Assembly: GCF_000003815.2 (NCBI RefSeq)
Contig: NW_023365750.1
Location: 125,241 to 155,428 of the forward strand
Direction: 5' to 3'
DNA from: Branchiostoma floridae
Lineage: Eukaryota > Chordata > Leptocardii > Amphioxiformes > Branchiostomatidae
DNA length: 30,188 bases
Below are positions 8,628 through 17,480 of the stretch, piece after piece; position 1 is the first letter of the stretch, and each line of letters opens with the position of its first letter. A program made the position numbers and the translations under genes. The notes under the pieces were generated by a model that made no database searches, was not told the DNA's origin, and saw only the letters and a program-made list of their open reading frames with translations.

Positions 8628-9663
8628 CCTGAAAGGGTGTGGTTAAGGCGTCAATGTAAAGCTGGAGGTGTGGGGAGTTCCAAGGCGTGTGTGGGGATGA
8701 CTGTCTGTATGTACGGAAGGCCTCGTCATAGCGAAGCCAGTTAGCTCCCCTGGAGGCCATGGTTCTAATGAGGTGCTGGTAACTGACTAGTGCGGAAGTA
8801 GCAGTGGGGTGTCGTTGGATGTAAACATAGTGAAGGACCAGGAAGGCTTCTGTCCACTGGTCGAGCGTCAAAGGAGTCTTGTTCTGAGCCTGTCGGCTGG
8901 CCAAGGTTAGGATAGGAGCTGCATCCACATCCGAAAGTGAGACAGTGTATTGTGGGGTAAGATTTTGGTTGGGCAACAGCTGGCGGATTTCAATGTACTT
9001 GTCGGCCCAGATTTTTTCTTTGAGGGGGGCAGAGACCCCAGAGTCGAGTGGGAGGTGGATGGAAGGGTTGGTAGTGGATGCAGCTAGTCCTTGGCCAGCC
9101 GGCAGAAAGGAAGTAGTAGCAGTAGGGTTTAACAGGCTAGAATGACTAGGATTACCCAGAATGGCGGCAGCAAGGGCGTTCTGTCGCGGATCCAAGTTGG
9201 CTGGAGGTAGGGCCAGTGCAGAGACAACAGCAGGAACAGTCTGCGTTGTTGATGTGATGGCAGGGGGTACGCTGAGAGCAGCGGTGACGACAGAAGAAAT
9301 CGGTGTCGTGGAGGTGACAGCTGGAGGAGTTGTTGTTTTCGCCGCGTCGATTAGCGCGGGCGTGGGCAGAGTTGAAGTCGAGGTAGTGGAAGTGACGACA
9401 ACGGGCGGGGTTGGTGTTGTGGTGACGACGGGTGAAGTGGTGACTACCGGTGCCGGGGTTGTGGTGACCGCTGGGACGACGGTTGTGGTCGTACGTCGTG
9501 GCGGCTGCTTCCGTGTGTTTCTTGGGTTGTTTTTGCGAGGCTGTTTAGGCGCTTTGGGCGTCGTCTCTGTCGTCTTGCGCTTGGGCGGCATGTCTAAAAG
9601 CTCATAAAAGAAGGTAATTAGGGAGGAAGTGACCATTCTGGGACACAGGTGTGACAAAGTCAC
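8398..9663 (-). CDS. Gag-like protein of Ngaro-like element
   Basis: An ORF of up to 421 codons. A second in-frame ATG, at codon 25 (about 9591), begins a strongly basic MPPKRK stretch and may be the real start. The first ~170 residues are low-complexity Thr/Val/Pro/Ala. A more ordered region follows (about 220-350) with aromatic and charged residues, as in capsid-like domains. The last 45 residues hold a Cys/His cluster: C-x9-C-x4-C-x3-H directly followed by C-x2-C-x3-H-x4-C, the latter one residue tighter than the classical zinc knuckle. This fits nucleic-acid binding and packaging of element RNA. It lies upstream of pol and overlaps it in a different frame. The plus-strand frame opposite it is a shadow. 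Confidence 0.85.
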   Translation of the reverse strand: MTLSHLCPRMVTSSLITFFYELLDMPPKRKTTETTPKAPKQPRKNNPRNTRKQPPRRTTTTVVPAVTTTPAPVVTTSPVVTTTPTPPVVVTSTTSTSTLPTPALIDAAKTTTPPAVTSTTPISSVVTAALSVPPAITSTTQTVPAVVSALALPPANLDPRQNALAAAILGNPSHSSLLNPTATTSFLPAGQGLAASTTNPSIHLPLDSGVSAPLKEKIWADKYIEIRQLLPNQNLTPQYTVSLSDVDAAPILTLASRQAQNKTPLTLDQWTEAFLVLHYVYIQRHPTATSALVSYQHLIRTMASRGANWLRYDEAFRTYRQSSPHTPWNSPHLQLYIDALTTPFQVARPQPASQAARTPPSRQSTSTSTRPRDIPRGYCFPFHRQNGKCLRADCPFTHTCPYCRMAHKAYLCPKRPVSNQN

Positions 9664-9986
9664 TCAAGCTGTGTAAGATCAGAGGAAACCCCACTCGGGC
9701 ACAGGGTATACTAGAAGACAAATCGAAATCGAAACTGACAAAAGTAAATAAAACATAGTAGTCGCATAGTAGATATAACATAGTAACGAGTGGGTAGGTT
9801 ACTGTAGGTAGCAATAGCAAACCATGCACAAGGGAAAAGTGGTAGATTGAGGATCACGATCTAAAATAGGGAGTAAGAGCTGAGCGTAACAGGACTAACG
9901 CTCTAGATAGACAGGTAACGGCACAAGGCAAGATTTGCTCAAATGAAAGAATGTAGACAGAGCAAAACGATAAATATGCTTTAAAA
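9664..9986. other. Leader between tandem array and gag
   Basis: Element-internal sequence upstream of gag. It carries degenerate relatives of the 64-bp unit (for example GAGCGTAACAGGACTAACGCTC near 9879) and no coding signal. Confidence 0.5.
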
Positions 9987-10515
9987 GTTGAGCGTAACAT
10001 ATGTACAATGCTCGTACGTAGACTGAGCATAATGATAAAACGCTCTAAAACTTGAGCGTAACATATGTACAATGCTCCGTAACGTAGACCGAGCATAATG
10101 ATAAAACGCTCTAAAACTTGAGCGTNNNNNNNNNNNNNNNNNNNNNNNNNNNNNNNNNNNNNNNNNNNNNNNNNNNNNNNNNNNNNNNNNNNNNNNNNNN
10201 NNNNNNNNNNNNNNNNNNNNNNNNNNNNNNNNNNNNNNNNNNNNNNNNNNNNNNNNNNNATGTACAATGCTCGTAACGTAGACAGAGCATAATGGTAAAA
10301 CGCTGTAAAACATGAGCGTAACATGCGTACAATGCTCGTACGTAGACAGAGCATAATGATAAAAACGCTCTAAAACTGGAGCGTAACATATGTACAATGC
10401 TCGTACGTAGACAGAGCATAATGATAAAACACTCTAAAACTTGAGCGTAACAATATGTACAATGCTCGTAACGTAGACAGAGCATAATGATAAAAACGCT
10501 CTAAAACCCGAGCGC
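9987..10515. repeat. 64-67-bp tandem array upstream of gag
   Basis: Copies of a unit containing TTGAGCGTAACATATGTACA and ATGCTCGTACGTAGACAGAG recur with starts at about 9991, 10055, 10121, 10315, 10380, 10444 and 10511, with an assembly gap in the middle. Each junction carries the inverted pair ACGCTC and GAGCGT around an 8-9 base spacer, so each unit can form a small hairpin. In the element's direction the array lies between repeat B and gag, where a promoter or leader would be. Confidence 0.9.
10126..10259. other. Assembly gap (134 N) inside tandem array
   Basis: A run of N within the 64-67-bp repeats. The true copy number is unknown. Confidence 1.
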
Positions 10516-10748
10516 AGTAATTAGGTCATGTGTTTGGAACAGAGACAGATCAGGAATGAAAGAGCAGAAGATAGGTACGGTGTAGAATTTGTGCGAAACT
10601 GATGGTAGGCTATGTATAACGTCGTGTAAAGACCATGATAATGTAAGAAACGCAGTGACAGGCTGCGTGATCGGGCGAGGTGGCAAATAGTTTGTTTGTC
10701 ATTTCGAAAGGTGTGAATTTTAGCACGGAGGTAGGGGCGGGTTGGAGG

Positions 10749-10998
10749 AAAATCGTCTTTGTGACTTCTATACCGCAAGAGACACAAGCTTTGCTGTTGC
10801 CTGTGCTACAGCTGGGAAGGGAAGTGAATGATTATTAGAGAGAGCGTTCCAAGAAGCCAGATGGCCACATGGAGTGTCGCTATCTCCTGCCAATCAGAAA
10901 TGGAAGAAATATGCTTGGTCGTGGCGCTTTTGGAGTAAACAACATCTGGGATCAATGATCACAAACCACCCAGAATTTGCTGCGTTGAAAATACAATT
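10749..10998 (-). repeat. Split direct repeat B, inner copy
   Basis: These 250 bp match 12271-12520 with no visible difference. It abuts inner repeat A at 10998. On the minus strand it contains the start of an ORF (MCLLRYRSHKDDF) also found at the start of the long SGNH frame. That start is therefore a property of the repeat rather than evidence for the SGNH start codon. Confidence 0.95.
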
Positions 10999-11266
10999 TT
11001 TTCCTCGGGGAAAAACGTATTTTACTCTCCTCAAATTCCTAGCTCCTACTCTATAACGTAGCATAGAATAAGATAAACAGAGAGGAATGTGTTTGGCGGT
11101 ACAGAATATTTAATGAGGAGAGTTGAACAGGAATTGTGACAACATGAAAGATTTCCATTGGGAAAACAATTTCCAATCGTACAAAAATAGACCTTATAAT
11201 CCGTTTACAAACGGGAACTGTGACTGAAGTGGTTCGAAAATGATGACATAAGGATCAAGACCACCA
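10998..11266 (-). repeat. Split direct repeat A, inner copy
   Basis: These 269 bp are identical by eye to 3717-3985. The A-B junction shares one T with repeat B. The C-terminus of the SGNH open frame runs into this repeat and stops at 11194. Confidence 0.95.
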
Positions 11267-12309
11267 AATAGCTCACTAACTGTGAGCAGGAAGCAAAACC
11301 GCCAAATGGACGCAGAAATGCGGACGACAAAATGGAGTTGAAAATAGTCACTTACGGTTGCAAGAGCTTGGGCTGGTAGATGCGGGATGAGAGCCCCACG
11401 AATACTTTTGTAATAGTATAGATTTCCATAGTCTGATAGATGTAAAGAATCAGCAGCGAAGTAATCTTTGTTTTTCTGCCACAGACGGCTGTGGTACCAA
11501 CGGGTAACAGACGGAGTGGAATCGATGATAGGCCGGAGAATTGTACGGAATACGCGTAGACGATCGTGAAAGTCTGGTAAGTAGTTAGGGGACTTCAGTC
11601 TCCACAGTGGTTCTGCAACAATGACTACACGGACAGAAGGGATACAAGCTATGGTCCAAGCCAAAGACACAAGGTCATGTGCCACTTGGTCAGGAGATTG
11701 GTTTCGCAGACAAATGTCGTTGTGTGCTAAGTCCAGATAAACGATGTGTGGATTAGAGTGTCGCAGAATGGGAAGAATTGTTTGGTAGTACCTGGCGATG
11801 GTGCAGCCAGGTACTCCATGAAAGGAAATGTCCACGTTTTCAAGCCAGAATGTAGGAGAGATGACTCGGCCATGAGCCGTAGAACAACGCCGCCGAATGA
11901 AATGGTCTAGACGGCGAATAAAGGAATGTCCGGTAATGGCTATACGGGTGGTCTGTTCCATATGCCTTGAACAAGAATGAAATAAAGGAAAACGATAAAA
12001 GTCACAGGCACGCTCACCGTTAGCGCTATGTAACTGCTGGGCCGGGTGGACAGTGGGTGATCCGAACACTATCGCAGTTAGGTCGCAGCGCGTGGACGGC
12101 AGACAGTCGACCGGGGGAAGGCGGCTCCGACGTCCGTTGAGCAGTTCGCGATGCTTGCGGTCTTCAGCAGTAGAACAAAGCAGAACTGAAACGTGCAACA
12201 CTAGTCCACAGAAAATGAAGGGTAAGAAGAACGCAGAGTAACAGACGATGGAGAAATGGGTACTCCAGAAAAAATCGTCTTTGTGACTTCTATACCGCAA
12301 GAGACACAA
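11194..12309 (-). CDS. SGNH/GDSL-type hydrolase of Ngaro-like element
   Basis: The open frame is 371 codons. Met117 (11961) lies directly before the domain and is a likelier start than the first ATG, which falls in repeat B. SGNH blocks are visible in order: block I as TGHSFIRRL with the nucleophile Ser129; block II glycine in HGVPG (165-168); block III as LAHNDI with Asn197, where many relatives have GxND; block V as DSLH with Asp287 and His290. All four catalytic positions are present, so an active esterase or acetylhydrolase is plausible; the substrate is unknown. SGNH ORFs are known accessories of Ngaro elements. Residues 20-46 of the long frame are hydrophobic but may not be translated. 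It lies in the short segment between outer B and inner A, upstream of gag-pol in transcription order. Confidence 0.85.
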   Translation of the reverse strand: MCLLRYRSHKDDFFWSTHFSIVCYSAFFLPFIFCGLVLHVSVLLCSTAEDRKHRELLNGRRSRLPPVDCLPSTRCDLTAIVFGSPTVHPAQQLHSANGERACDFYRFPLFHSCSRHMEQTTRIAITGHSFIRRLDHFIRRRCSTAHGRVISPTFWLENVDISFHGVPGCTIARYYQTILPILRHSNPHIVYLDLAHNDICLRNQSPDQVAHDLVSLAWTIACIPSVRVVIVAEPLWRLKSPNYLPDFHDRLRVFRTILRPIIDSTPSVTRWYHSRLWQKNKDYFAADSLHLSDYGNLYYYKSIRGALIPHLPAQALATVSDYFQLHFVVRISASIWRFCFLLTVSELFGGLDPYVIIFEPLQSQFPFVNGL

Positions 12310-12520
12310 GCTTTGCTGTTGCCTGTGCTACAGCTGGGAAGGGAAGTGAATGATTATTAGAGAGAGCGTTCCAAGAAGCCAGATGGCCACATGGAGTGTC
12401 GCTATCTCCTGCCAATCAGAAATGGAAGAAATATGCTTGGTCGTGGCGCTTTTGGAGTAAACAACATCTGGGATCAATGATCACAAACCACCCAGAATTT
12501 GCTGCGTTGAAAATACAATT
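12271..12520 (-). repeat. Split direct repeat B, outer copy
   Basis: The 5' terminus of the element in its transcription direction, identical by eye to 10749-10998. On the plus strand it ends ...AATACAATT and meets host sequence starting ATATCTTTG. Confidence 0.95.
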
Positions 12521-12732
12521 ATATCTTTGCCGTGATATTAGGTACAACCGCTAAAAATTGTGCATGCTTGTATTGTGTCACTAGATAGTCATTGCCACTG
12601 CAGTGACATCCAGAAGTATAACATGTAACGCTAGGACCTAAAAGCTTGAAGTCAGACATGCCTTAGAAGACACAATATGTTTATTAGAAAAACCTACACA
12701 CAGATTACGTAATAATGTTTTCTTTCTTTAAG

Positions 12733-12780
12733 CTTCAACTGTACGGACAACTCCTCTGTCTATCCCAACTTTCCCTCCTG
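12733..12780 (+). CDS. Small linker exon, frame ambiguous
   Basis: A strong acceptor (TTTCTTTCTTTAAG) ends at 12732 and the donor TG|GTAAGA starts at 12781. The exon is 48 bases and symmetric. In phase 1-1 it encodes a Thr/Pro/Ser-rich linker (STVRTTPLSIPTFPP) that joins the lectin exon in frame, with a Gly-Cys junction. In phase 2-2 it continues the membrane exon at 3620 with FNCTDNSSVYPNFPS (two glycosylation sequons), but then fails to join the lectin exon, and if unspliced stops at once at TAA 12782-12784. Phase 1 fits the lectin gene better. The other reading would make this the last exon of the membrane gene. The two cannot be separated without transcript data. Confidence 0.5.
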
Positions 12781-13146
12781 GTAAGATATTGACGATTTGG
12801 TTTATTATTTCACACACAAAGTTTTACAGTTTCGCAGTGCACGCAAACCCATGCACTGAATTGCAATGGAAAATACAATCAGATTGACAATCTTACTACA
12901 TAAAACATTACATCTTTTGTCTACTTACTGCTATTTAAAATCAACTATGCTTATTAACATATTGTCTATATAAACTTTGTACAGCATAACTATTCTTTTG
13001 CAAAGGCGCATTTACATATTCTTCGTTGCCATCACACGTTCTATTAGAAGTGCATCGTTTGAAAAGTACGAACTCTTTATCGTATTTGCTTTATTTTGAA
13101 AGACAAACCGCACCTATAAAACCTAAGTAAAAAATATCTTCCCCAG
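12781..13146 (+). other. Intron before lectin exon
   Basis: Begins GTAAGA and ends with the acceptor ATCTTCCCCAG at 13146. AT-rich, with no exon that would repair the phase difference between the upstream exons and the lectin exon. Confidence 0.5.
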
Positions 13147-13575
13147 GCTGTGCGCCGTATCCAGAGTTGGCAGCTAGTGCGGAATACAATGGCATTTGTT
13201 ACATCTTTTCTGCACGTCCAACCGACTACAGGTCGTACCTCAAAACAGACTGTCCACAGTTCAATGCAACACCCGTCTTTGTTACCAACAACCAGATACA
13301 CCAGTTCCTGGTGTCACAACTAGAACAATATCCCCAGTTCGACGGCAAAAACTTTTGGATTGGTCTCTTGTATCATCCGGACTATGACCATTGGATCTAC
13401 GCCGAGGAACGTCTGACACCGCTAACAGACGACTTTAATGGGTGGGCACCCGACCAAAACGTGACCAACGTGTCTGTTCCATACAGCTGCGCGACCATGT
13501 CTGCCGCTCACAACTACAGCTGGGTGGTTGAGAACTGTCGGTCATCAACTCCACACTACATTTGTCAGATTGGTG
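13147..13575 (+). CDS. C-type lectin-like domain exon
   Basis: Acceptor CCCCAG ends at 13146 and the donor GTG|GTAAGT starts at 13576. The exon is 429 bases, phase 1-1, and holds a whole domain of the long form: an N-terminal cysteine pair (CAPYPEL, GICYIF), DCPQF, the fold signature FWIGL, HWIY, YSCATM, ENC and YIC. The calcium and sugar site is degenerate. Where EPN or QPD is expected there is APD (GWAPDQN), and the WND position reads WVVENC. Calcium-dependent sugar binding is therefore doubtful and a protein ligand is possible. Four N-glycosylation sequons (NAT, NVT, NVS, NYS) point to an extracellular location. Phase fits the sushi exons downstream, so it may be the head of the same protein. 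Confidence 0.9.
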
Positions 13576-14734
13576 GTAAGTCCAAAATGCCTTTTCAATA
13601 GACTATTCGCCGCTATACCTAATTCACTTTCCGCCTTCTCAATGCTCCAATTACTACCAGAACATAAACTGTGATTAGTAAGCAAGTTTATCTCTTATTC
13701 TTTTATCCCATCTTTCTTGTCAGAATTCTGACTAATATATGGATTGAGAGTTCGTAGTTAATTTAAGTACCTCCGTTAAATATTGATGGAGGTTAATTTC
13801 ATGGAGGTTATATTTTCACTAGCGTCTGTATGTTTGTGTGTGTGTGTCTCAACTAAATAACTCAAGAACGGCTGGTTGGATTGGTTTCATACTTGGTCTG
13901 TTGGTAGGGTGTGACGAAAGCTGGAAATGATGTTGGGCCCCAAGCAGATTGTCTTGGAACTGCAGCGGAACTTCCAGTTTTGCTATCTCGTGTAAAGAAC
14001 ACGCTACGGTCACGATTGTGTGGTGTTAGAACTTAGATATCCCTTGTGCTCAGGAAGACGTGGCATTTGGCCCCCTTTTGTTAAAATCTTATGAAGTGGA
14101 TAACTCAAGAAGAGAACAATGTATTTTTTTTATGATTTTTATTCTTTAGGTAGCTTAGACAATGATATACGAAATACAATACTGATTATGAAAATTAGAA
14201 TTCATTTGCATAACTAACTAGAGTTCCACGAACACATACCTTTGCCAAATAAACCAGTCTTGTTATGTAGAATGATGTATGTAGACATAAATGTGTTACT
14301 CATTACATTTCATTGTATATGCCCGGAGTTGGTTCATAAAATTTATTATTTAAAGTGATTATATAAATTAGATCCCTATTTACATAATTGATATCAAATT
14401 GTATCAAGCATCACTTAAGCTATCAGTATACCAAAAATAATGATAATCATGCCATCACTTCTTGACTCATTCTCTTTCAAAGTCTGAAACTAAACCGGCT
14501 CCTGCAGTTCAAGAAAAGACGTTAGGGGAACCAAACATACACCTCTTATTTTCTGCCATCTTTCTCTTTGTTTGGAAGTCCTATAATGGACGCAGTGTAT
14601 TTACAAACTTTCCTAATTGATTATGCAAATTAGCTGTCGATTTGCATAATTAGAATTCTATCATGTAAGTCTTCCCTTTGGCTATCTACATACTGAAAAT
14701 CAGGACTATCCGTCAACACGTTCATATTTTCTCA

Positions 14735-14768
14735 TAATTATGCAAATGAGGCCTCATTTGCATAATTA
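14735..14768. repeat. Perfect 34-bp palindrome carrying two octamer motifs
   Basis: The two 17-base arms are exact reverse complements with no spacer and meet at AGGCCT (14749-14754). Each arm carries ATGCAAAT or its complement, the consensus for POU-domain octamer factors. Related imperfect pairs occur elsewhere in the repeat region. Confidence 0.9.
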
Positions 14769-15247
14769 ATATGCACTAATATTTCTATCTTTCTCATCTA
14801 TATATGTGACAAGTTTGAAAGTCCTATCATGAAATGTAGTGGACTTATAAACTTTCCTCATTAATTATGCAATTTAGCTGTTGATTTGCATAAATAGTAT
14901 TTCATTAGGTACATTGAAACTTGGGCTATCTACATACTAAAAATCATGACGATCCGTCTACACGTTTTCGAGTTATTCTCGTCCAAAGTTTAAAAGGAAA
15001 TCGGTGGCTGCAGTTCCAAACAAGCCGCTGGGGGATCCAAACTTACAGCACTTACTCTCCTTGCCAAGGGCTATCTACCACTCAAAAATCACAACCACAA
15101 CATGTCCAGAACATGAGATATCAAAAATTGAGGTTCTGCTGCAGTACCTTAGCCAGCCATTATCGAACTTAACCTTCGTTTTTTCCGACCCCTACCCACC
15201 TACCAAATATCATCAGGATCCATTCAAGGCTTCTCGAGTTATGCAGT

Positions 15248-15248
<1 letters not shown>

Positions 15249-15309
<61 letters not shown>

Positions 15310-15320
15310 AAACACACAGA
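15249..15320. repeat. (CA)n microsatellite
   Basis: About 26 CA units, then a degenerate tail with AAACACAC. The run of TH pairs translated here is an artefact. Confidence 0.95.
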
Positions 15321-17480
15321 CTCACAAGCCCAAAACATAACCTTAGCCATTCTGGCAAAGGTAATAAAAATATCGTATTATAGCAGTTTTTTAAATGCAT
15401 CTCTTGTTCCGGACATGATACGGTCAGGACAGTTTAGTGGCAGGTAGCTTTTAGAGTCATGACAATGTGGCGCAAGTTTCAACCCCCTTACATTTAGCGG
15501 CAGGGGCTCAAGACTTTCCAAATACGATAACTGCTGAAAGGAACAACGGATTGCCATCATTTTAGGCATGAAGGTAGCTCAGGCAAACATGTTCGTAATG
15601 ACAAACAGGTTACGCAAATAAGAACTTTATTTGCATAATTGATGAGGAAATTGGATAATTCCATTGTTTTCAATAACGGGACTTCAATAATCTAACACAA
15701 GTAAATTATGGTAGGTAAACATAAGCAAAAAACTAATATGCAAACTATAGTTTGGCGACCTCATACCTCCATGAAAATTTAGAGCTTTCGTAAATTTTAT
15801 ACAATTGACTAATACATTAACATAATTTATGCATGGTGTTGTTCATCATTGACAAAAATACACATGTCACAATTATAAAATTCCCATTATTAATCATAAA
15901 GCAGTTTTGCAATTTTTACATAAATTATGCAAATAAGTTCCTCATTGCCTATCCTCCACCTATCATAATTAACATGTGTTACATTCATTGAAGTCCAGTT
16001 ATTGAAAACAATGGAATTATACAATTTCTTTATTAATTATGCAAATTAAGTCCTCATTTGCATAACATTTATATCATTATGAACATCTTTGCCTAAGGTA
16101 CCTGCATGCCTAATATGATGCCAATCCGTCAATCCTTTCTGCAGTTATCCTCTTTAAAATGTGTTGAAACAAACGCCCCTACAGTTCCAAAATGTTAGGG
16201 GGCTAAAACCTGCCCCACTTTGTCATGACACTGAAAGCTATCTACCACCCAAATTTCAAGACCATATCACGTCCAAGACAAGAGATACATAAAAAACTGC
16301 TATGATTGAATGTTGTCATTAATTATGCAAATTTGCTACTATTTTGCATAATAAGTATTTCATTTTGTACAACATTGTCTGAGGTACCTACATAGCAAAA
16401 ATCATGAAAATCCGTTGTACCCTTCTTGAGTTACACCCTCCAGCTATCCGTGCGACATGACATGCGTGCAAACATCGTTTAAGATCTCGACCAAGAAGAG
16501 TCCAAATTAACACATTGACGGCACGAAATGACCGCAACGGTTTTCCCGAGGTTTTGTTTTGGGGATTTTTTAAAAATGGCTTTGATTTTGAATTATCGGT
16601 AATTAAGTGCGAAAAATGCAATTTTTACGCATATTTTCGAAAAAATTTTGCTTAAAATTAAAAATAAAAAAATCCTCAAAACAGAAAGTTTTATTTTCCT
16701 CATTGATGACGAAAAATATAAAAATCGAGAATTTCCTATGACACATGCGGCCCATCTTATCAAGAGTTTGGTCAAATTAAAGACCTTCCTGAAAACAGAA
16801 AATAACCGTCTTTGGAAGCAAAATCTAAACAAAACAGCTATTCAAATGACAAGATTGAAAGTATGTAAAATTGCTATTCAACCTTTTTTCAAAAACATTT
16901 TCACTGTCATAATACTTTGTTCACTTCGTGAAACGAAGTGTTTGTAGTCAGTGCTGTTTTGATGTCAGGGGGTCGATGGTCAGCCTTATAACTAGAGAAC
17001 GCGTGGATGGATGGTTTTGATATTTGGTATGTGGGTGGGATTAGACATGACGAAAGGATGACAGGAATTGCGTTACGGCAGGGCGCTCTAGCGGCGGGTT
17101 ATGGTACTGCAGCGGAACTTCCGGTTTTGCTATTTTTTGTTTGGGACTTGTTTGGGTGATGTTTAGATGGTAGGTAGCTGTGTAAAAGCATAGTAAGGTG
17201 TGTAAGTTTTGGCCACCTAGGGATTTCGCAGGGGCGGTGAAAGTATTTTTTGTTTTAGGTTTTGAGAAGGGACAATGCAAGAAGGGGTTGATGGATGTTA
17301 ATGATTGTAGGTATGCAGACAGCTTACGTAATGATGTACATAATTGTATGGTTGTTATGCAAATTAGGAGGTAATTTGCATGATACAATAGGTATGTGTA
17401 GAATTCTTATATACGGCATGTCTGTGAACAGTCCAGCTACGTAAGATCATGACAGATTGATCTGATTTTTCGTATGTGGG

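Larger units (their letters stand above)
3717..12520 (-). mobile_element. Ngaro/DIRS-like tyrosine-recombinase retrotransposon with split direct repeats and SGNH ORF
   Basis: Read on the minus strand, the order is repeat B (12520-12271), SGNH hydrolase ORF, repeat A (11266-10998), repeat B (10998-10749), a 64-bp tandem array, gag-like ORF, RT/RNase H ORF, tyrosine recombinase, a 98-bp tandem array, a nested TIR element, and repeat A (3985-3717). A and B appear identical between copies by eye. Split direct repeats plus RT, RNase H and a tyrosine recombinase instead of a DDE integrase are the hallmarks of the Ngaro/PAT branch of DIRS-order elements, and SGNH ORFs are known in Ngaro. No target-site duplication is seen, as expected for recombinase integration. 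The ends share one T with the internal A-B junction. The element lies antisense in an intron of the host gene. Identical repeats suggest a recent insertion, yet pol has a frameshift. Confidence 0.9.
13740..17480. repeat. Region of old, diverged interspersed repeats with inverted octamer motifs
   Basis: Modules recur in both orientations. One contains CTGCAGTTCCAAACAAGCCGC and CCAAATATCATCAGGATCC (15010-15240, with a relative at 23660-23920). Its reverse-oriented form contains CTGCAGCGGAACTTCC followed by GTTTTGC (13962-13984 and 17106-17128) and a GGTATGTGGGTGGG-like segment. Between them the motif TTATGCAAAT, paired with ATTTGCATAA a few bases away, occurs near 14621, 14737, 14865, 16035, 16322 and 17352. 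GAGTTCCACGAACACATA occurs at 14221 and again at 21471. These look like decayed MITEs or SINE-like units. No coding exon is seen in the region. Confidence 0.7.

Noticed and set aside
9161-9607. 148-codon plus-strand ORF rich in Val/Thr/Gly
   Set aside because: It is the shadow of the Thr/Pro-rich N-terminus of the gag-like ORF on the other strand.
9854-10485. Several minus-strand ORFs rich in Leu/Tyr/His across the gap
   Set aside because: They are produced by the 64-67-bp tandem units and by N; their repeated residues follow the repeat period.
10521-10787. Separate 88-codon minus-strand gene starting MCLLRYRSHKDDF
   Set aside because: This start lies in direct repeat B and occurs in both copies; downstream of it the frame has no conserved content.
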